64,000 nt of DNA from Marinobacterium weihaiense (GTDB taxonomy: Bacteria > Pseudomonadota > Gammaproteobacteria > Pseudomonadales > Balneatricaceae), in contig NZ_JAHQZT010000009.1 in the NCBI RefSeq assembly GCF_019061305.1, positions 111,719-175,718 on the forward strand, read 5' to 3'. Shown one piece after another: positions 25,851-35,619 of the stretch. Made by a program: the position numbers and the translations under genes. A model generated the notes under the pieces. That model was not told where the DNA came from. It searched no databases and worked only from the letters and a program-made list of their open reading frames with translations. Position 1 is the stretch's first letter. The number at the start of each line of letters is the position of its first letter.

Positions 25851-26954
25851 ATGCATACGATCAGCTATCAGGGCGAGATCCGCCTGACCCGTTACCTGAA
25901 TGACAGGGGGACACCACTGGGCGAGATGCCGGACTGGGCCCTGGGGGAACAGCCCTGGGTCGGCTACTACCAGCAGATGGTGCTGGCCCGTCAGTTCGAC
26001 ACCAAGGCGATCAGCCTGCAGCGTACCGGTCAGATGGGCACCTACGCCTCGCTGCTGGGCGGCGAGGCGATCGATGTGGTCTGTGCCTCATTAATGCAGA
26101 CCGAAGATGTGCTGGTACCTTATTACCGTAACCACGCCATGCAGATGATTCGTGGCATGCCGATCTCTCAACTGTTTCTGTACTGGGGCGGTGACGAGCG
26201 CGGCAGTGCAACCCCGGAGATGAAACGCGACCTGCCCAACGCCGTCCCCATCGCCACTCAATGCCTGCACGCCTGTGGTGTGGCCACCGCGCTGAAGCTG
26301 CGTGGCGAACACCAGGCGGTGCTGACCATGATCGGTGACGGCGGCACCTCCAAGGGCGATTTCATGGAGGCGATCAACGTGGCCGGGGCCTGGCAACTGC
26401 CCGTGGTATTCATCATCAACAACAACCAGTGGGCGATCTCGGTACCGCGCAGCAAGCAGTGCATCGCGCCGACCCTGGCGCAGAAAGCCCTGGGCGCCGG
26501 TATTCGTGGCGAGCAGGTAGACGGCAACGATGCCATCGCCCTGCATGAAGTGGTTGGCCAGGCGCTTGAGCGGGCACGCGCCGGCAAGGGGCCGACCGTA
26601 ATCGAGGCACTGAGCTATCGCCTCTCCGACCACACCACCGCCGACGATGCCACTCGCTACCGTCCGGCCGATGAACTCAAGGCCGCCTGGGTACGGGAGC
26701 CGGTCGCCCGGCTGCGCAACTGGCTGCACCATCAGGGGCTCTGGGACGAGGCTCGCGAGCAAGCCTGGCAGGCAGAAACCAAGCAACTGATCGAAGCCGC
26801 CGTGGCCGACTGGCAAGCCATACCCGAGCAAACCGTTGATGAACTCTACGACGATCTCTATGCCGAGTGCCCGCCGGGACTGGCCGAGCAGCGCGAACAG
26901 GCCCGCGCCCGTCAGCAGCGCCGCGTGCAGAAGGGAGGAAAGCATCATGAGTGA
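25851..26954 (+). CDS. 2-oxoacid dehydrogenase E1 alpha subunit (probably branched-chain)
   Basis: About 367 residues from the ATG at 25851, 7 bp behind CAGGAG. ThDP-binding motif GDGGTSKGDFMEAINVAGAW ending in NNN near residue 165-195; also the RTGQMGTYASLLGGEAIDVV and RNHAMQMIRG segments and the phosphorylation-loop-like YRLSDHTTADDATRYR. It decarboxylates the keto acid together with E1 beta. The residual leucine dehydrogenase upstream and the sequence type point to branched-chain keto acids (BkdA1/BCKDH), but pyruvate or acetoin cannot be excluded from sequence alone. The gene overlaps E1 beta by 8 bp. Confidence 0.88.
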   Translation: MHTISYQGEIRLTRYLNDRGTPLGEMPDWALGEQPWVGYYQQMVLARQFDTKAISLQRTGQMGTYASLLGGEAIDVVCASLMQTEDVLVPYYRNHAMQMIRGMPISQLFLYWGGDERGSATPEMKRDLPNAVPIATQCLHACGVATALKLRGEHQAVLTMIGDGGTSKGDFMEAINVAGAWQLPVVFIINNNQWAISVPRSKQCIAPTLAQKALGAGIRGEQVDGNDAIALHEVVGQALERARAGKGPTVIEALSYRLSDHTTADDATRYRPADELKAAWVREPVARLRNWLHHQGLWDEAREQAWQAETKQLIEAAVADWQAIPEQTVDELYDDLYAECPPGLAEQREQARARQQRRVQKGGKHHE

Positions 26955-27936
26955 TAACGCCATCACCCTGCTGGATGCGGTCAATCTGGCCATGGCCCGC
27001 GCCCTGGACGAAGACCCCAATGTGGTCCTACTGGGCGAGGATATCGGCGCTAATGGTGGTGTTTTTCGCGCCACCGATGGACTCCAGGCCCGCTTTGGCG
27101 AGCGTCGCGTCATCGACACCCCGTTGGCGGAAACCATGATCGCCGGACTCAGTGTCGGCATGGCCACCCAGGGCATCCGACCGGTGGCCGAAATCCAGTT
27201 TATGGGCTTTATCTTCCCCGCCTTCGAGCATCTGGTGGCCCATGCCGCCCGTATGCGCCACCGCACCCGCGGCCGCTTGAGCTGCCCGATGGTGCTGCGG
27301 GCGCCTTTCGGCGGCGGGATTCATGCCCCCGAGCATCATTCCGAGAGCACCGAAACCCTGCTGGCGCATATTCCCGGCCTGCGCGTGGTGATCCCTTCGT
27401 CCCCCGCCCGTGCTTATGGTCTTTTGCTGGCGGCAATCCGCTGTGATGACCCGGTGGTATTCCTCGAACCCAAGCGGATCTACCGCGCCAGCAAAACGCT
27501 GGTGGAAGACAACGGCGAGGCCCTGCCGCTGGATACTTGCTTTACCCTGCGCGAGGGCAACGACATCACGCTGATCAGCTGGGGCGCCATGGTGCAGGAA
27601 ACACTGATGGCCGCCGATCGTCTGGCGGATGAGGGTGTCAGCTGCGAGGTGATCGACGTGGCCACGCTGAACCCCATCGACCACGCTACCCTGATTGCCT
27701 CGGTTCACAAGACCGGCCGCTGCGTGATTATCCATGAAGCCCCGCACCACGGCGGCATGGGTGCCGAAATATCGGCCACCCTGAGTGAGCAGATGCTTAC
27801 TTCACTGCAAGCCCCAGTGCGCCGAGTCACCGGTGATGACACCGTGATGCCCTATTATCGTAACGAGCAGCTGTATCTGCCCGATGTGGATGACATCCTC
27901 ATCGCGGTCAGAGAGACCATGGAGTATTCAGGATGA
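26947..27936 (+). CDS. 2-oxoacid dehydrogenase E1 beta subunit
   Basis: About 329 residues from the ATG at 26947 (GGAGG just upstream). It begins SDNAITLLDAVNLAMARALDED, then VVLLGEDIGANGGVFRATDGL, DTPLAETMIAGLSVGMA, the EIQFMGFIFPAFEHLV segment and the C-terminal transketolase domain (GRCVIIHEAPHHGGMGAEIS, YYRNEQLYLPD). The glutamate of the VVLLGEDIG motif is expected to contact ThDP. It forms the alpha2-beta2 E1 with the preceding gene and overlaps the E2 gene by 4 bp (ATGA). Confidence 0.93.
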   Translation: MSDNAITLLDAVNLAMARALDEDPNVVLLGEDIGANGGVFRATDGLQARFGERRVIDTPLAETMIAGLSVGMATQGIRPVAEIQFMGFIFPAFEHLVAHAARMRHRTRGRLSCPMVLRAPFGGGIHAPEHHSESTETLLAHIPGLRVVIPSSPARAYGLLLAAIRCDDPVVFLEPKRIYRASKTLVEDNGEALPLDTCFTLREGNDITLISWGAMVQETLMAADRLADEGVSCEVIDVATLNPIDHATLIASVHKTGRCVIIHEAPHHGGMGAEISATLSEQMLTSLQAPVRRVTGDDTVMPYYRNEQLYLPDVDDILIAVRETMEYSG

Positions 27937-29045
27937 AATATTTCAAACTGCCCGATCTGGGTGAAGGCCTGCCCGAGGCCGAAATCGTCGAGTGGCATGT
28001 GCAGGAAGGAGATCAGGTCGAGGTGGACCAGACCCTGGTCTCGGTGGAAACCGCCAAGGCCATTGTCGAAGTCCCCTCGCCGCAGACCGGAGTGATTGCT
28101 CACTTGTTTGGCGTTGCCGGGGATACCATCCATACCGGTGAGCCGCTGGTGGAATTTGCCGGAGGCGAGGATGCCGACAGCGGTACCGTGGTGGGCCAGC
28201 TGAGCCAGGCCCGCAACACCGACAGTCAGCGCGAAAGCTTCATCATCGGCGCCGCTCCCAGCAGCCGCGAAGCCGCCCAGCAGCGCACCACGCCGGCCGT
28301 GCGCTCACTGGCCCAGCGCCTGGGTGTCAGTCTCGATACCCTGCGCGGCAGCGGCCCCGAGGGCCGGGTCACCGCCGGTGATGTGGAACGCGCGGCCGAT
28401 ATGGACCAGTCCTTCGGCGCACCTGAGCCCCTTAGAGGCGTGCGCAAACAGATGGCCAAGGCGATGGCCCAATCCCATGCCGAAGTGGTGCCAGTGACCC
28501 TGTGCGAGGATGCCGATATTGACCACTGGCCCGAAGGCACGGATATCACCATGCGCCTGGTCCAGGCCGTGGCGGCGGCCTGCGCCGCGGTGCCGGATCT
28601 GAACGTTTGGTTCGATGGCCAGCAGCTGGCCCGTCGGACGCATGGCAAAATCGACCTGGGGGTGGCCGTGGATACCGAGCAAGGGCTATTCGTGCCGGTG
28701 CTGCGCGATATCGGCAACCGCAGTTCGGATGACCTGCGTGACGGCCTCAACCGCCTGCGCGCCGATGTCAAGGCCCGCTCCATTCCGCCCGCCGAGATGC
28801 AGGGTGCCACCATCACCTTGAGCAACTTCGGCACCTTGGCCGGACGCTATGCCAGCCCGATCATTGTGCCGCCACAGGTAGCCATCGTCGGTGCCGGGGT
28901 GATCCGTCGCCAGCCGGTGGCGGCGGGTGACGCGGTGTGCGTGCACCGTGTCATGCCCCTGTCGCTGACGTTCGACCATCGCGCCGCCACTGGCGGCGAA
29001 GCCGCACGTTTCATGCAGGCGCTGATTCAAGCCCTGTCCGCCTGA
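27933..29045 (+). CDS. Dihydrolipoamide acyltransferase (E2)
   Basis: 370 residues. One lipoyl domain at residues 1-78 (lipoyl-Lys in VETAKAIVEVPS near residue 43), then a peripheral E1/E3-binding domain (VRSLAQRLGVSLDTLRGSGPEGRVTAGDVERA near 123-155) and a catalytic acyltransferase domain ending with FDHRAATGGEAARFMQAL, where His and Asp-type catalytic context is recognisable. The catalytic domain is compact (about 210 residues). It is the last gene of the operon: no E3 (lpd) follows, so E3 must come from another locus. Confidence 0.92.
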   Translation: MKYFKLPDLGEGLPEAEIVEWHVQEGDQVEVDQTLVSVETAKAIVEVPSPQTGVIAHLFGVAGDTIHTGEPLVEFAGGEDADSGTVVGQLSQARNTDSQRESFIIGAAPSSREAAQQRTTPAVRSLAQRLGVSLDTLRGSGPEGRVTAGDVERAADMDQSFGAPEPLRGVRKQMAKAMAQSHAEVVPVTLCEDADIDHWPEGTDITMRLVQAVAAACAAVPDLNVWFDGQQLARRTHGKIDLGVAVDTEQGLFVPVLRDIGNRSSDDLRDGLNRLRADVKARSIPPAEMQGATITLSNFGTLAGRYASPIIVPPQVAIVGAGVIRRQPVAAGDAVCVHRVMPLSLTFDHRAATGGEAARFMQALIQALSA

Positions 29046-29070
29046 GACCTTCCACCTGATGACTGAACGC

Positions 29071-29097
29071 TTCCGGGGTACCGAACGTACCCCGGAA
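29071..29097. terminator. Perfect 11-bp hairpin after the E2 gene
   Basis: TTCCGGGGTAC / GTACCCCGGAA with a CGAAC loop, 25 bp after the E2 stop. It lacks a T-run on the plus strand, so it may be an RNA-stabilising or Rho-assisted end rather than an intrinsic terminator. Confidence 0.45.
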
Positions 29098-29171
29098 AAG
29101 AGGGTCATACGCAGTATGGGCGAACAGGCCGGTATTTTACTCCTGCATCGCTTGACTCCCGCCAAACTGGA

Positions 29172-29178
29172 CTACACT
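29172..29178 (+). promoter_or_regulatory. RpoS-like -10 (CTACACT) upstream of prkA
   Basis: CTACACT matches the stationary-phase sigma consensus with C at -13. A TTGACT hexamer lies 15-16 bp further upstream. The start would be near 29185, about 75 bp ahead of prkA. The yeaGH genes of E. coli are RpoS-dependent, which fits. Inferred from sequence. Confidence 0.45.
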
Positions 29179-29258
29179 GAAATCAGCGAAGAACGCAGAC
29201 CACTGGTCCCTAAGCGTTTGAATTAACAGTGGCTAGCGCACATAACAGGAAGGTGAGC

Positions 29259-31181
29259 ATGAGTATCTTTGACCACTATAAAGCCCGTTATTCAGCGATC
29301 CAGCAGGAAGAGATGAGCCTGCAGGAATACCTCAACCTGTGCAAGGAGAAGCCGGACGTATACGCCAATGCCGCCGAGCGCATGCTCGAGGCAATTGGTG
29401 AGCCCGAGGTGGTCGATACCGGCCGAGACCCTCGCCTGAGCCGCATTTTTTCCAACAAGGTGATCAAACGCTACCCCGCTTTCAGCGAGTTTTACGGTAT
29501 GGAGGAAGCAATCGAGAATATCGTCTCCTACTTCCGTCATGCCGCTCAGGGGCTGGAAGAGAAGAAACAGATCCTCTACCTGCTTGGCCCGGTGGGCGGG
29601 GGTAAGTCCTCACTGGCCGAACGCCTCAAGCACCTGATGGAGCATATTCCCTTTTATGCCATCAAGGGCTCACCGGTGTTCGAATCGCCGCTGGGGCTGT
29701 TCAAGCCCGAAGAGGACGCCGAGATCCTGGAGCAGGAGTACGGCATCCCGCGCCGCTACCTCAACGGCATCATGTCACCCTGGGCCGTCAAACGCCTGCA
29801 TGAATACGGCGGTGACATCACCCGTTTCCGGGTCGTCAAGCTCTACCCCTCCATTCTCGACCAGATCGGCATTGCCAAGACCGAGCCCGGTGACGAGAAC
29901 AACCAGGATATCTCCAGCCTGGTGGGCAAGGTGGATATCCGCAAGCTGGAAGAGTACCCCCAGCACGACCCCGATGCCTACAGCTTCTCGGGTGCGCTCT
30001 GCCGTGCCAACCAAGGCATCATGGAGTTCGTGGAGATGTTCAAGGCACCGATCAAGGTGCTGCACCCGCTGCTGACCGCCACTCAGGAAGGCAACTACAA
30101 CAGTACCGAGGGCATGGGTGCCATCCCCTATGACGGCATCCTGCTGGCTCACTCCAACGAATCCGAGTGGCAAAGTTTCAAGAATAACAAGACCAACGAA
30201 GCCTTCATCGACCGTGTCTACATCGTCAAGGTGCCTTACTGCACCCGTCTGACAGAAGAAGTGCATATCTATGAAAAGCTGTTGGAAAACAGTTCCTTGA
30301 ACGAGGCCCCCTGCGCCCCGGATACTCTGCATATGCTGGCCCAGTTCACGGTGCTGTCACGGATCAAGGAGCCGGAAAACTCCAGCATCTATTCGAAGAT
30401 GCGCATCTATGACGGGGAAAACCTCAAGGATACCGACCCGCGCGCCAAGTCGATGCAGGAATACAAGGATGCGGCCGGGGTCAACGAGGGTATGGACGGT
30501 CTGTCGACCCGCTTTGCCTTCAAGATTCTGTCCAAGGTGTTCAACTTCGACCCCACCGAGGTGGCCGCCAACCCGGTGCACCTGATGTACGTGCTGGAAC
30601 GTGAGATCAGCCAGCAGCAGTTCCCCAACGAAATTCAGGAACGCTATCTGGGCCACCTGAAAGAGTACATCGCGCCGAAATACATCGATTTCCTCGGCAA
30701 GGAAATCCAGACCGCTTACCTGGAGTCCTACTCCGAGTATGGTCAGAACATCTTTGATCGCTATGTCACCTATGCCGACTTCTGGATTCAGGATCAGGAG
30801 TATCGCGACCCTGAAACCGGCGACATCCTGGACCGTCAGGCAATCAATGAGGAGCTGGAAAAGATCGAAAAACCAGCCGGCATCAGCAACCCGAAGGATT
30901 TCCGCCACGAAATCGTCAACTTTGTGCTGCGTGCCCGCGCCAGCAACAACGGTAAGAACCCGGCCTGGAACAGCTACGAGAAGATGCGTTCCGTGATCGA
31001 GAAGAAGATGTTTGCCAACACCGAAGATCTGTTGCCGGTCATCTCCTTCAACCCGAAGGCCTCGTCCGACGATCAGAAAAAGCATGGCGAGTTCGTCAAG
31101 CGCATGATCGAGCGCGGCTACACCGAGAAACAGGTACGCCTGCTGTCCGAGTGGTACATCCGCGTCCGCAAGTCGCAATAA
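29259..31181 (+). CDS. prkA: PrkA/YeaG-family serine protein kinase
   Basis: About 640 residues from ATG 29259 (AGGAAGG ribosome site); the in-frame GTG at 29229 adds 10 unlikely residues. The family start MSIFDHYKARYSAIQQEEM is evident. An AAA-type domain carries Walker A LLGPVGGGKSSLAERL near residue 98-112, followed by long helical segments, and the C-terminal PrkA kinase-like domain. E. coli YeaG is a stress-related kinase acting in nutrient starvation. yeaH and spoVR follow, a conserved three-gene unit. Confidence 0.95.
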   Translation: MSIFDHYKARYSAIQQEEMSLQEYLNLCKEKPDVYANAAERMLEAIGEPEVVDTGRDPRLSRIFSNKVIKRYPAFSEFYGMEEAIENIVSYFRHAAQGLEEKKQILYLLGPVGGGKSSLAERLKHLMEHIPFYAIKGSPVFESPLGLFKPEEDAEILEQEYGIPRRYLNGIMSPWAVKRLHEYGGDITRFRVVKLYPSILDQIGIAKTEPGDENNQDISSLVGKVDIRKLEEYPQHDPDAYSFSGALCRANQGIMEFVEMFKAPIKVLHPLLTATQEGNYNSTEGMGAIPYDGILLAHSNESEWQSFKNNKTNEAFIDRVYIVKVPYCTRLTEEVHIYEKLLENSSLNEAPCAPDTLHMLAQFTVLSRIKEPENSSIYSKMRIYDGENLKDTDPRAKSMQEYKDAAGVNEGMDGLSTRFAFKILSKVFNFDPTEVAANPVHLMYVLEREISQQQFPNEIQERYLGHLKEYIAPKYIDFLGKEIQTAYLESYSEYGQNIFDRYVTYADFWIQDQEYRDPETGDILDRQAINEELEKIEKPAGISNPKDFRHEIVNFVLRARASNNGKNPAWNSYEKMRSVIEKKMFANTEDLLPVISFNPKASSDDQKKHGEFVKRMIERGYTEKQVRLLSEWYIRVRKSQ

Positions 31182-31273
31182 CACCACAACAGGGAGCCGT
31201 ACACTGAAGGAACTGAACCGCGCAGCCCCACCCTGCCAACGGCGTGAGGCTGCCGCTCTCGGGAGCCCGATAT

Positions 31274-32572
31274 ATGAGCTATATCATCGACCGCCGCGAG
31301 AATGCGAAGAAGAAAAGCACGGTCAACCGACAGCGCTTTCTGCGTCGCTACAAGCAGCACATCAAAAAGGCCGTGGAAGAAGCGATCCATGACCGTTCGA
31401 TCCGGGACATCGATCAGGGCGGTCAGGTCACTATTCCCAAGCGGGATATCTCCGAGCCGGTCTTCCATCACGGCGAAGGCGGCCTGCGCCACAAAATCTT
31501 TCCCGGCAACAAGGAATTCGTTGAAGGGGACGAATTCCGCCGTCCCGAAAGCGGTGGCGGCGGCGGTGCCGGTGAAGGCAAGGCCAGCAACCAGGGTGAA
31601 GGCGAAGACGACTTCACCTTCAACATCAGTCAGGAAGAGTTCCTCGACTTCATGTTTGAAGACTTGGAACTGCCTTGGATGGTGCGCAAGCAGTTGAAGG
31701 ATGCCACCTCATTCGAGACTCGGCGTGCCGGTTTCACCAGCAGCGGCTCACCGGAAAAACTGCACATTGTCCGGTCTCTGCGCGCGGCACATGCCCGCCG
31801 CATTGCGCTGACCGACAAGGAGACCCGGCAACAGATTCGCGCCCTGCGCAAGGAGCTTTGGGCCCTGGAAGGAGCACCGGCCTCCGATGAACGCAATGAC
31901 AAGGTCGAGGCTCTGCGGGAGCAGATTCGGGCACTGGAGAAGGGGTCGCGCAAGCTGCCGTTTCTGGATGACTTTGACCTGCGCTACACCAACATGGTGC
32001 GTGTCCCCCTGCCCTCCAGCAAGGCGGTGATGTTCTGCGTGATGGACGTGTCCGGCTCCATGACACAAAGCATCAAGGATATCGCCAAGCGCTTTTTCAT
32101 TCTGCTGTACCTGTTTCTGAATCGAAACTACAAGCAGATCGAGGTGGTGTTTGTCCGTCACCATACCCACGCCAAAGAAGTCGATGAGCAGGAGTTCTTC
32201 TACTCCCGCGAAACCGGCGGCACCATTGTCTCCAGCGCCCTGGCGCTGAGTGCCGACATCATCGACGCGCGCTATCCGCCGGCAGACTGGAACATCTACA
32301 TTGCCCAGGCCTCCGACGGTGACAACTGGGACGGTGACTCGGCCACCTGCAGCAAAATTCTGACCGAGCGCATTCTGCCCAAGACCCAGTACTACGCTTA
32401 TGTCGAGATCACCACTGGCCCGCACCAGAACCTCTGGCACGAGTACGAACACGTGCATGAAGCGTTTCAGGAGCAGTTCGCCATGCAGCAGATAACCGAT
32501 GCCGGCGAGATCTATCCGGTGTTCCGCCGCCTGTTTGAAAAACGCACGGAGGGTGCCCATGAGCCGTCCTGA
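31274..32572 (+). CDS. yeaH: YeaH/YhbH family protein (DUF444) with vWA fold
   Basis: About 432 residues from ATG 31274 (start [20 protein letters not shown] in the family style). A Gly/Glu-rich flexible stretch lies near residue 90-112, then a coiled-coil-like region ([20 protein letters not shown], about 170-220). A von Willebrand A-like domain follows with the MIDAS motif [11 protein letters not shown] near residue 255 and GGTIVSSAL. It probably works with PrkA under stress or starvation. It overlaps the spoVR start by 14 bp, indicating coupled translation. Confidence 0.93.
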   Translation: MSYIIDRRENAKKKSTVNRQRFLRRYKQHIKKAVEEAIHDRSIRDIDQGGQVTIPKRDISEPVFHHGEGGLRHKIFPGNKEFVEGDEFRRPESGGGGGAGEGKASNQGEGEDDFTFNISQEEFLDFMFEDLELPWMVRKQLKDATSFETRRAGFTSSGSPEKLHIVRSLRAAHARRIALTDKETRQQIRALRKELWALEGAPASDERNDKVEALREQIRALEKGSRKLPFLDDFDLRYTNMVRVPLPSSKAVMFCVMDVSGSMTQSIKDIAKRFFILLYLFLNRNYKQIEVVFVRHHTHAKEVDEQEFFYSRETGGTIVSSALALSADIIDARYPPADWNIYIAQASDGDNWDGDSATCSKILTERILPKTQYYAYVEITTGPHQNLWHEYEHVHEAFQEQFAMQQITDAGEIYPVFRRLFEKRTEGAHEPS

Positions 32573-34097
32573 TACCAAGACCCGCCAGCCGATCTCCACC
32601 GGGTCCGACTGGACCTTTGAACTCATCGAGGCCTACGACCGTGAAATCGGCCGTATTGCCGCCGAGTTCGGTCTGGACACCTATCCCAACCAGATCGAAA
32701 TCATCACCTCCGAGCAGATGATGGATGCCTACTCGTCGGTGGGCATGCCGTTGAACTACAACCACTGGTCCTTCGGCAAGCAGTTCGTTGAAACCGAACA
32801 GAACTACAGCCGTGGCCGCATGGGACTGGCCTATGAAATCGTCATCAACTCCAATCCCTGCATCGCCTACCTGATGGAGGAAAACACCATCACCATGCAG
32901 GCACTGGTCATTGCCCATGCCTGTTACGGCCACAACTCCTTCTTCAAGGGCAACTACCTGTTTCGCACCTGGACCGATGCCAGTTCCATCATCGACTACC
33001 TGCTGTTCGCCAAGAACTACATCCGCCAGTGCGAGGAAAAACACGGTGTGGAAGAGGTGGAAAAGCTGCTCGACTCCTGTCATGCGCTGATGAATTACGG
33101 CGTCAATCGCTACAAGCGCCCGCGGCCGCTCACCGCCGAACAGGAGCGCGAGCGCCAGCGATCCCGGGAAGAGTATATCCAGCGTCACCTGAATGACTTG
33201 TGGAATACCACCATTCCCCGACACGACGACCCAAGTGCCGACCAGCAACCGCACTTTCCGCCGGAGCCGGAAGAGAACATCCTCTACTTCATTGAAAAGA
33301 ACGCCCCACTGCTGGAGCCTTGGCAGCGCGAGGTCGTGCGCATCGTGCGTCGCGTGGCGCAGTACTTCTATCCACAGAAACAGACCCAGGTGATGAATGA
33401 GGGCTGGGCCTGCTTCTGGCATTACACCCTGCTGCACCAGCTGTTCGACGAGGGCCTGGTGACCGAAGGCTTCATGATGGAGTTCCTGCACTCGCACTCC
33501 AGCGTGGTGTATCAACCGCCGTTCGACAGTCCCTATTTCAGTGGCATCAACCCCTACACCCTGGGGTACAACATGATGCAGGACATCCGTCGCATCTGCG
33601 AGCAGCCCACAGACGAAGACCGGGAATGGTTTCCCGACATCGCCGGCAGCGACTGGCAACAAACGCTGGACAACGCCATGCGCAACTACAAGGATGAAAG
33701 CTTCATCCTGCAGTTTCTGTCGCCCCGCCTGATGCGCGAGCTCAAGCTGTTCTCGATCATGGACGACAGCAACCGGCCAACCCTGCGCGTGGATGCCATT
33801 CACAACGAAAGCGGCTACCGCGCCCTGCGCGAGTCCTTGTCCGCCCAGTACAACCTGGGCAACCGAGAACCCAATATCCAAGTCTACAACGTCAACATTC
33901 GAGGCGACCGTTCCCTGACCTTGCGCCACTACATGCACAACGGCCAACCGCTGGACGACTCCGCCGACGAGGTGCTCAAGCACCTGCACCGACTGTGGGG
34001 CTTCGATGTCTATCTGGAGTCGGTCACACCGGATGGCGAAACGGTGAAAACACGCGCCTGTCCGCCCCGCGAGCTACAGGTTGAGACCAGCGCCTAG
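32559..34097 (+). CDS. SpoVR/YcgB family protein
   Basis: About 512 residues from ATG 32559, 7 bp behind GGAGG; the 60-bp in-frame extension upstream is unlikely. It shows family hallmarks: [62 protein letters not shown], and FHSHSS-like [15 protein letters not shown]. The many His/Glu pairs suggest a metal site but none is established. It is the third gene of the prkA-yeaH-spoVR unit seen widely in proteobacteria. Despite the name from Bacillus sporulation, no sporulation role is implied here. Confidence 0.94.
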   Translation: MSRPDTKTRQPISTGSDWTFELIEAYDREIGRIAAEFGLDTYPNQIEIITSEQMMDAYSSVGMPLNYNHWSFGKQFVETEQNYSRGRMGLAYEIVINSNPCIAYLMEENTITMQALVIAHACYGHNSFFKGNYLFRTWTDASSIIDYLLFAKNYIRQCEEKHGVEEVEKLLDSCHALMNYGVNRYKRPRPLTAEQERERQRSREEYIQRHLNDLWNTTIPRHDDPSADQQPHFPPEPEENILYFIEKNAPLLEPWQREVVRIVRRVAQYFYPQKQTQVMNEGWACFWHYTLLHQLFDEGLVTEGFMMEFLHSHSSVVYQPPFDSPYFSGINPYTLGYNMMQDIRRICEQPTDEDREWFPDIAGSDWQQTLDNAMRNYKDESFILQFLSPRLMRELKLFSIMDDSNRPTLRVDAIHNESGYRALRESLSAQYNLGNREPNIQVYNVNIRGDRSLTLRHYMHNGQPLDDSADEVLKHLHRLWGFDVYLESVTPDGETVKTRACPPRELQVETSA

Positions 34098-34110
34098 GGC
34101 TGGCTATACT
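34081..34110 (+). promoter_or_regulatory. Putative promoter of the HIT gene
   Basis: TTGAGA (34081-34086), an 18-bp spacer and TATACT (34105-34110) match the sigma-70 consensus at five of six bases each. The -35 lies within the end of spoVR. The start would be near 34117, about 30 bp before the HIT gene. Confidence 0.55.
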
Positions 34111-34145
34111 GGCGGGCATCATTCGAAGGACAACAAGGGCTCGTT

Positions 34146-34514
34146 ATGGACTGTCTGTTTTGCAAGATCCTCGCCGGAGAGATTCCAGCCGAGGTGGTAT
34201 ACGAAGATGATCAGGTACTGGCCTTCCGGGATATCAATCCGCAGGCACCCTTTCACTGCCTGATTATCCCGCGCAAGCATATCGCCACCCTGAACGATAT
34301 TGCCGATGAAGATCAGGCACTGGTCGGTCACATGATCCAGGCGGCCGGCACCATCGCGCGCCAGCAGGGCTTTGAACAGGATGGTTACCGCACCGTCTTC
34401 AACTGCAACACCCACGGTGGCCAGACGGTCTACCACATCCACCTGCACCTGCTCGGTGGCAAGCCCATGGGATGGCCACCCTATCAGGACACGCTGAAAA
34501 CACCGGTTGCATAA
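34146..34514 (+). CDS. hinT: HIT-family purine nucleotide hydrolase (HinT-like)
   Basis: 122 residues. The histidine triad is plain: YHIHLHLLGG near residue 99-108, preceded by FNCNTHGGQTV. The N-terminal CLFCKILAGEIPAEVVYEDD is the HinT-type start, with a CxxC that may bind zinc. Members hydrolyse purine nucleoside phosphoramidates in the cytosol. It has its own putative promoter and lies downstream of spoVR. Confidence 0.93.
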   Translation: MDCLFCKILAGEIPAEVVYEDDQVLAFRDINPQAPFHCLIIPRKHIATLNDIADEDQALVGHMIQAAGTIARQQGFEQDGYRTVFNCNTHGGQTVYHIHLHLLGGKPMGWPPYQDTLKTPVA

Positions 34515-34520
34515 CTGTAC

Positions 34521-34544
34521 GCGCGCCGGGCCAGACCGGCGCGC
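34521..34544. terminator. GC-rich hairpin after the HIT gene
   Basis: GCGCGCCGG / CCGGCGCGC with a GCCAGA loop, 6 bp after the stop. No T-run follows (TTGCCCC), so it is a weak terminator candidate. Confidence 0.4.
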
Positions 34545-34656
34545 TTGCCCCTGATCAATACCTGACCACCTCGCGGCAATTTTATGTTGCACTGCGTCAT
34601 AAAGCCTTCATTATGGATCTCTAACCTTGGTGATCAGATAAGCAGAGGGACCGTTC

Positions 34657-35619
34657 ATGTCGATCAAACCCGCTTCTCCCGTTACGTCCGAGACGCCACC
34701 CGTCCATGACCAGCTCGAATTCTTCATTGAGCAGGCCCGCCTTGCCGGCCCCATCCGCACTGCCGTGGTGCATCCGGTGGACCACAACAGTCTGCTGGGC
34801 GCCATCGAAGCGGCCGAACAGGGCTTGATCGAACCGCTGCTGGTGGGCCCCGAGCACAAGATCCGTGCGGCCGCCGAGGCCGAGGGCATCGACCTGACGC
34901 CCTACCGCATCATCGCGACCGAGCACAGCCACCAGGCCGCCGAATGTGCCTGTGACCTGGTACGGGAAGCCAAAGCCGATGCCTTGATGAAAGGCAGCCT
35001 TGGTACCTCCGAGCTGCTCAGCGCCGTGGTGCACAAGACCAAGGGCATTCGCACCGAGCGTCGACTCAGCCACGTGTTCGTGTTTGATGTGCCCAACTAC
35101 CATAAGCCGCTGGTTATTACCGATGCTGCCATCAACGTGACACCCGACCTGAGCGTCAAGCGCGACATCGTACAGAACGCCATCGATTTCTGTCAGTCAC
35201 TGGGCAACCGGGCACCCAAAGTCGCCATTCTGGCGGCCGTCGAAAAGGTTAAGCCGACCATGCAGAGCACCCTGGATGCCGCGGCCCTGTGCAAGATGGC
35301 CGACCGCGAGCAGATTACCGGCGGCATTCTGGACGGTCCGCTGGCATTCGATAATGCCATTTCCCTGCAGGCCGCCATCGACAAGCATATCAATTCCCCG
35401 GTCTCCGGCGACGCCGACATTTTACTGGCGCCCGACCTGGAAGCCGCCAACATGATCGCCAAGCAGCTGATCTACTTGGCGGATGCCAAATCGGCGGGGC
35501 TGGCGGTCGGCGCCAAGGTGCCGATCATTCTCACCAGCCGTGCCGAGGGTACGCTGGGACGCCTGGCTTCCTGTGCCCTGGCTTCCTATATGGTCAAGCA
35601 CGCACAGGGAGGCAACTGA
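34657..35619 (+). CDS. Phosphate acetyl/butyryltransferase
   Basis: 320 residues, a single PTA_PTB domain. Segments LLGAIEAAEQGLIEPLLVGPE, ADALMKGSLGTSELLSAV, RRLSHVFVFDVPNYHKPLVITDAA and the C-terminal GAKVPIILTSRAEGTLGRLAS are typical. It interconverts acyl-CoA and acyl-phosphate. It is far shorter than the enterobacterial Pta (about 714 residues) and lacks the MaoC-like hydratase domain found in related bifunctional proteins. It overlaps ackA by one base (TGATGG), so acetyl phosphate is the likely product, though butyryl-CoA activity cannot be excluded from sequence. Confidence 0.88.
   Translation: MSIKPASPVTSETPPVHDQLEFFIEQARLAGPIRTAVVHPVDHNSLLGAIEAAEQGLIEPLLVGPEHKIRAAAEAEGIDLTPYRIIATEHSHQAAECACDLVREAKADALMKGSLGTSELLSAVVHKTKGIRTERRLSHVFVFDVPNYHKPLVITDAAINVTPDLSVKRDIVQNAIDFCQSLGNRAPKVAILAAVEKVKPTMQSTLDAAALCKMADREQITGGILDGPLAFDNAISLQAAIDKHINSPVSGDADILLAPDLEAANMIAKQLIYLADAKSAGLAVGAKVPIILTSRAEGTLGRLASCALASYMVKHAQGGN

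Noticed and set aside
32409..33989. 526-codon open frame on the minus strand opposite yeaH/spoVR
   Set aside because: Antisense shadow of a GC-rich gene; no ribosome site and no domain.
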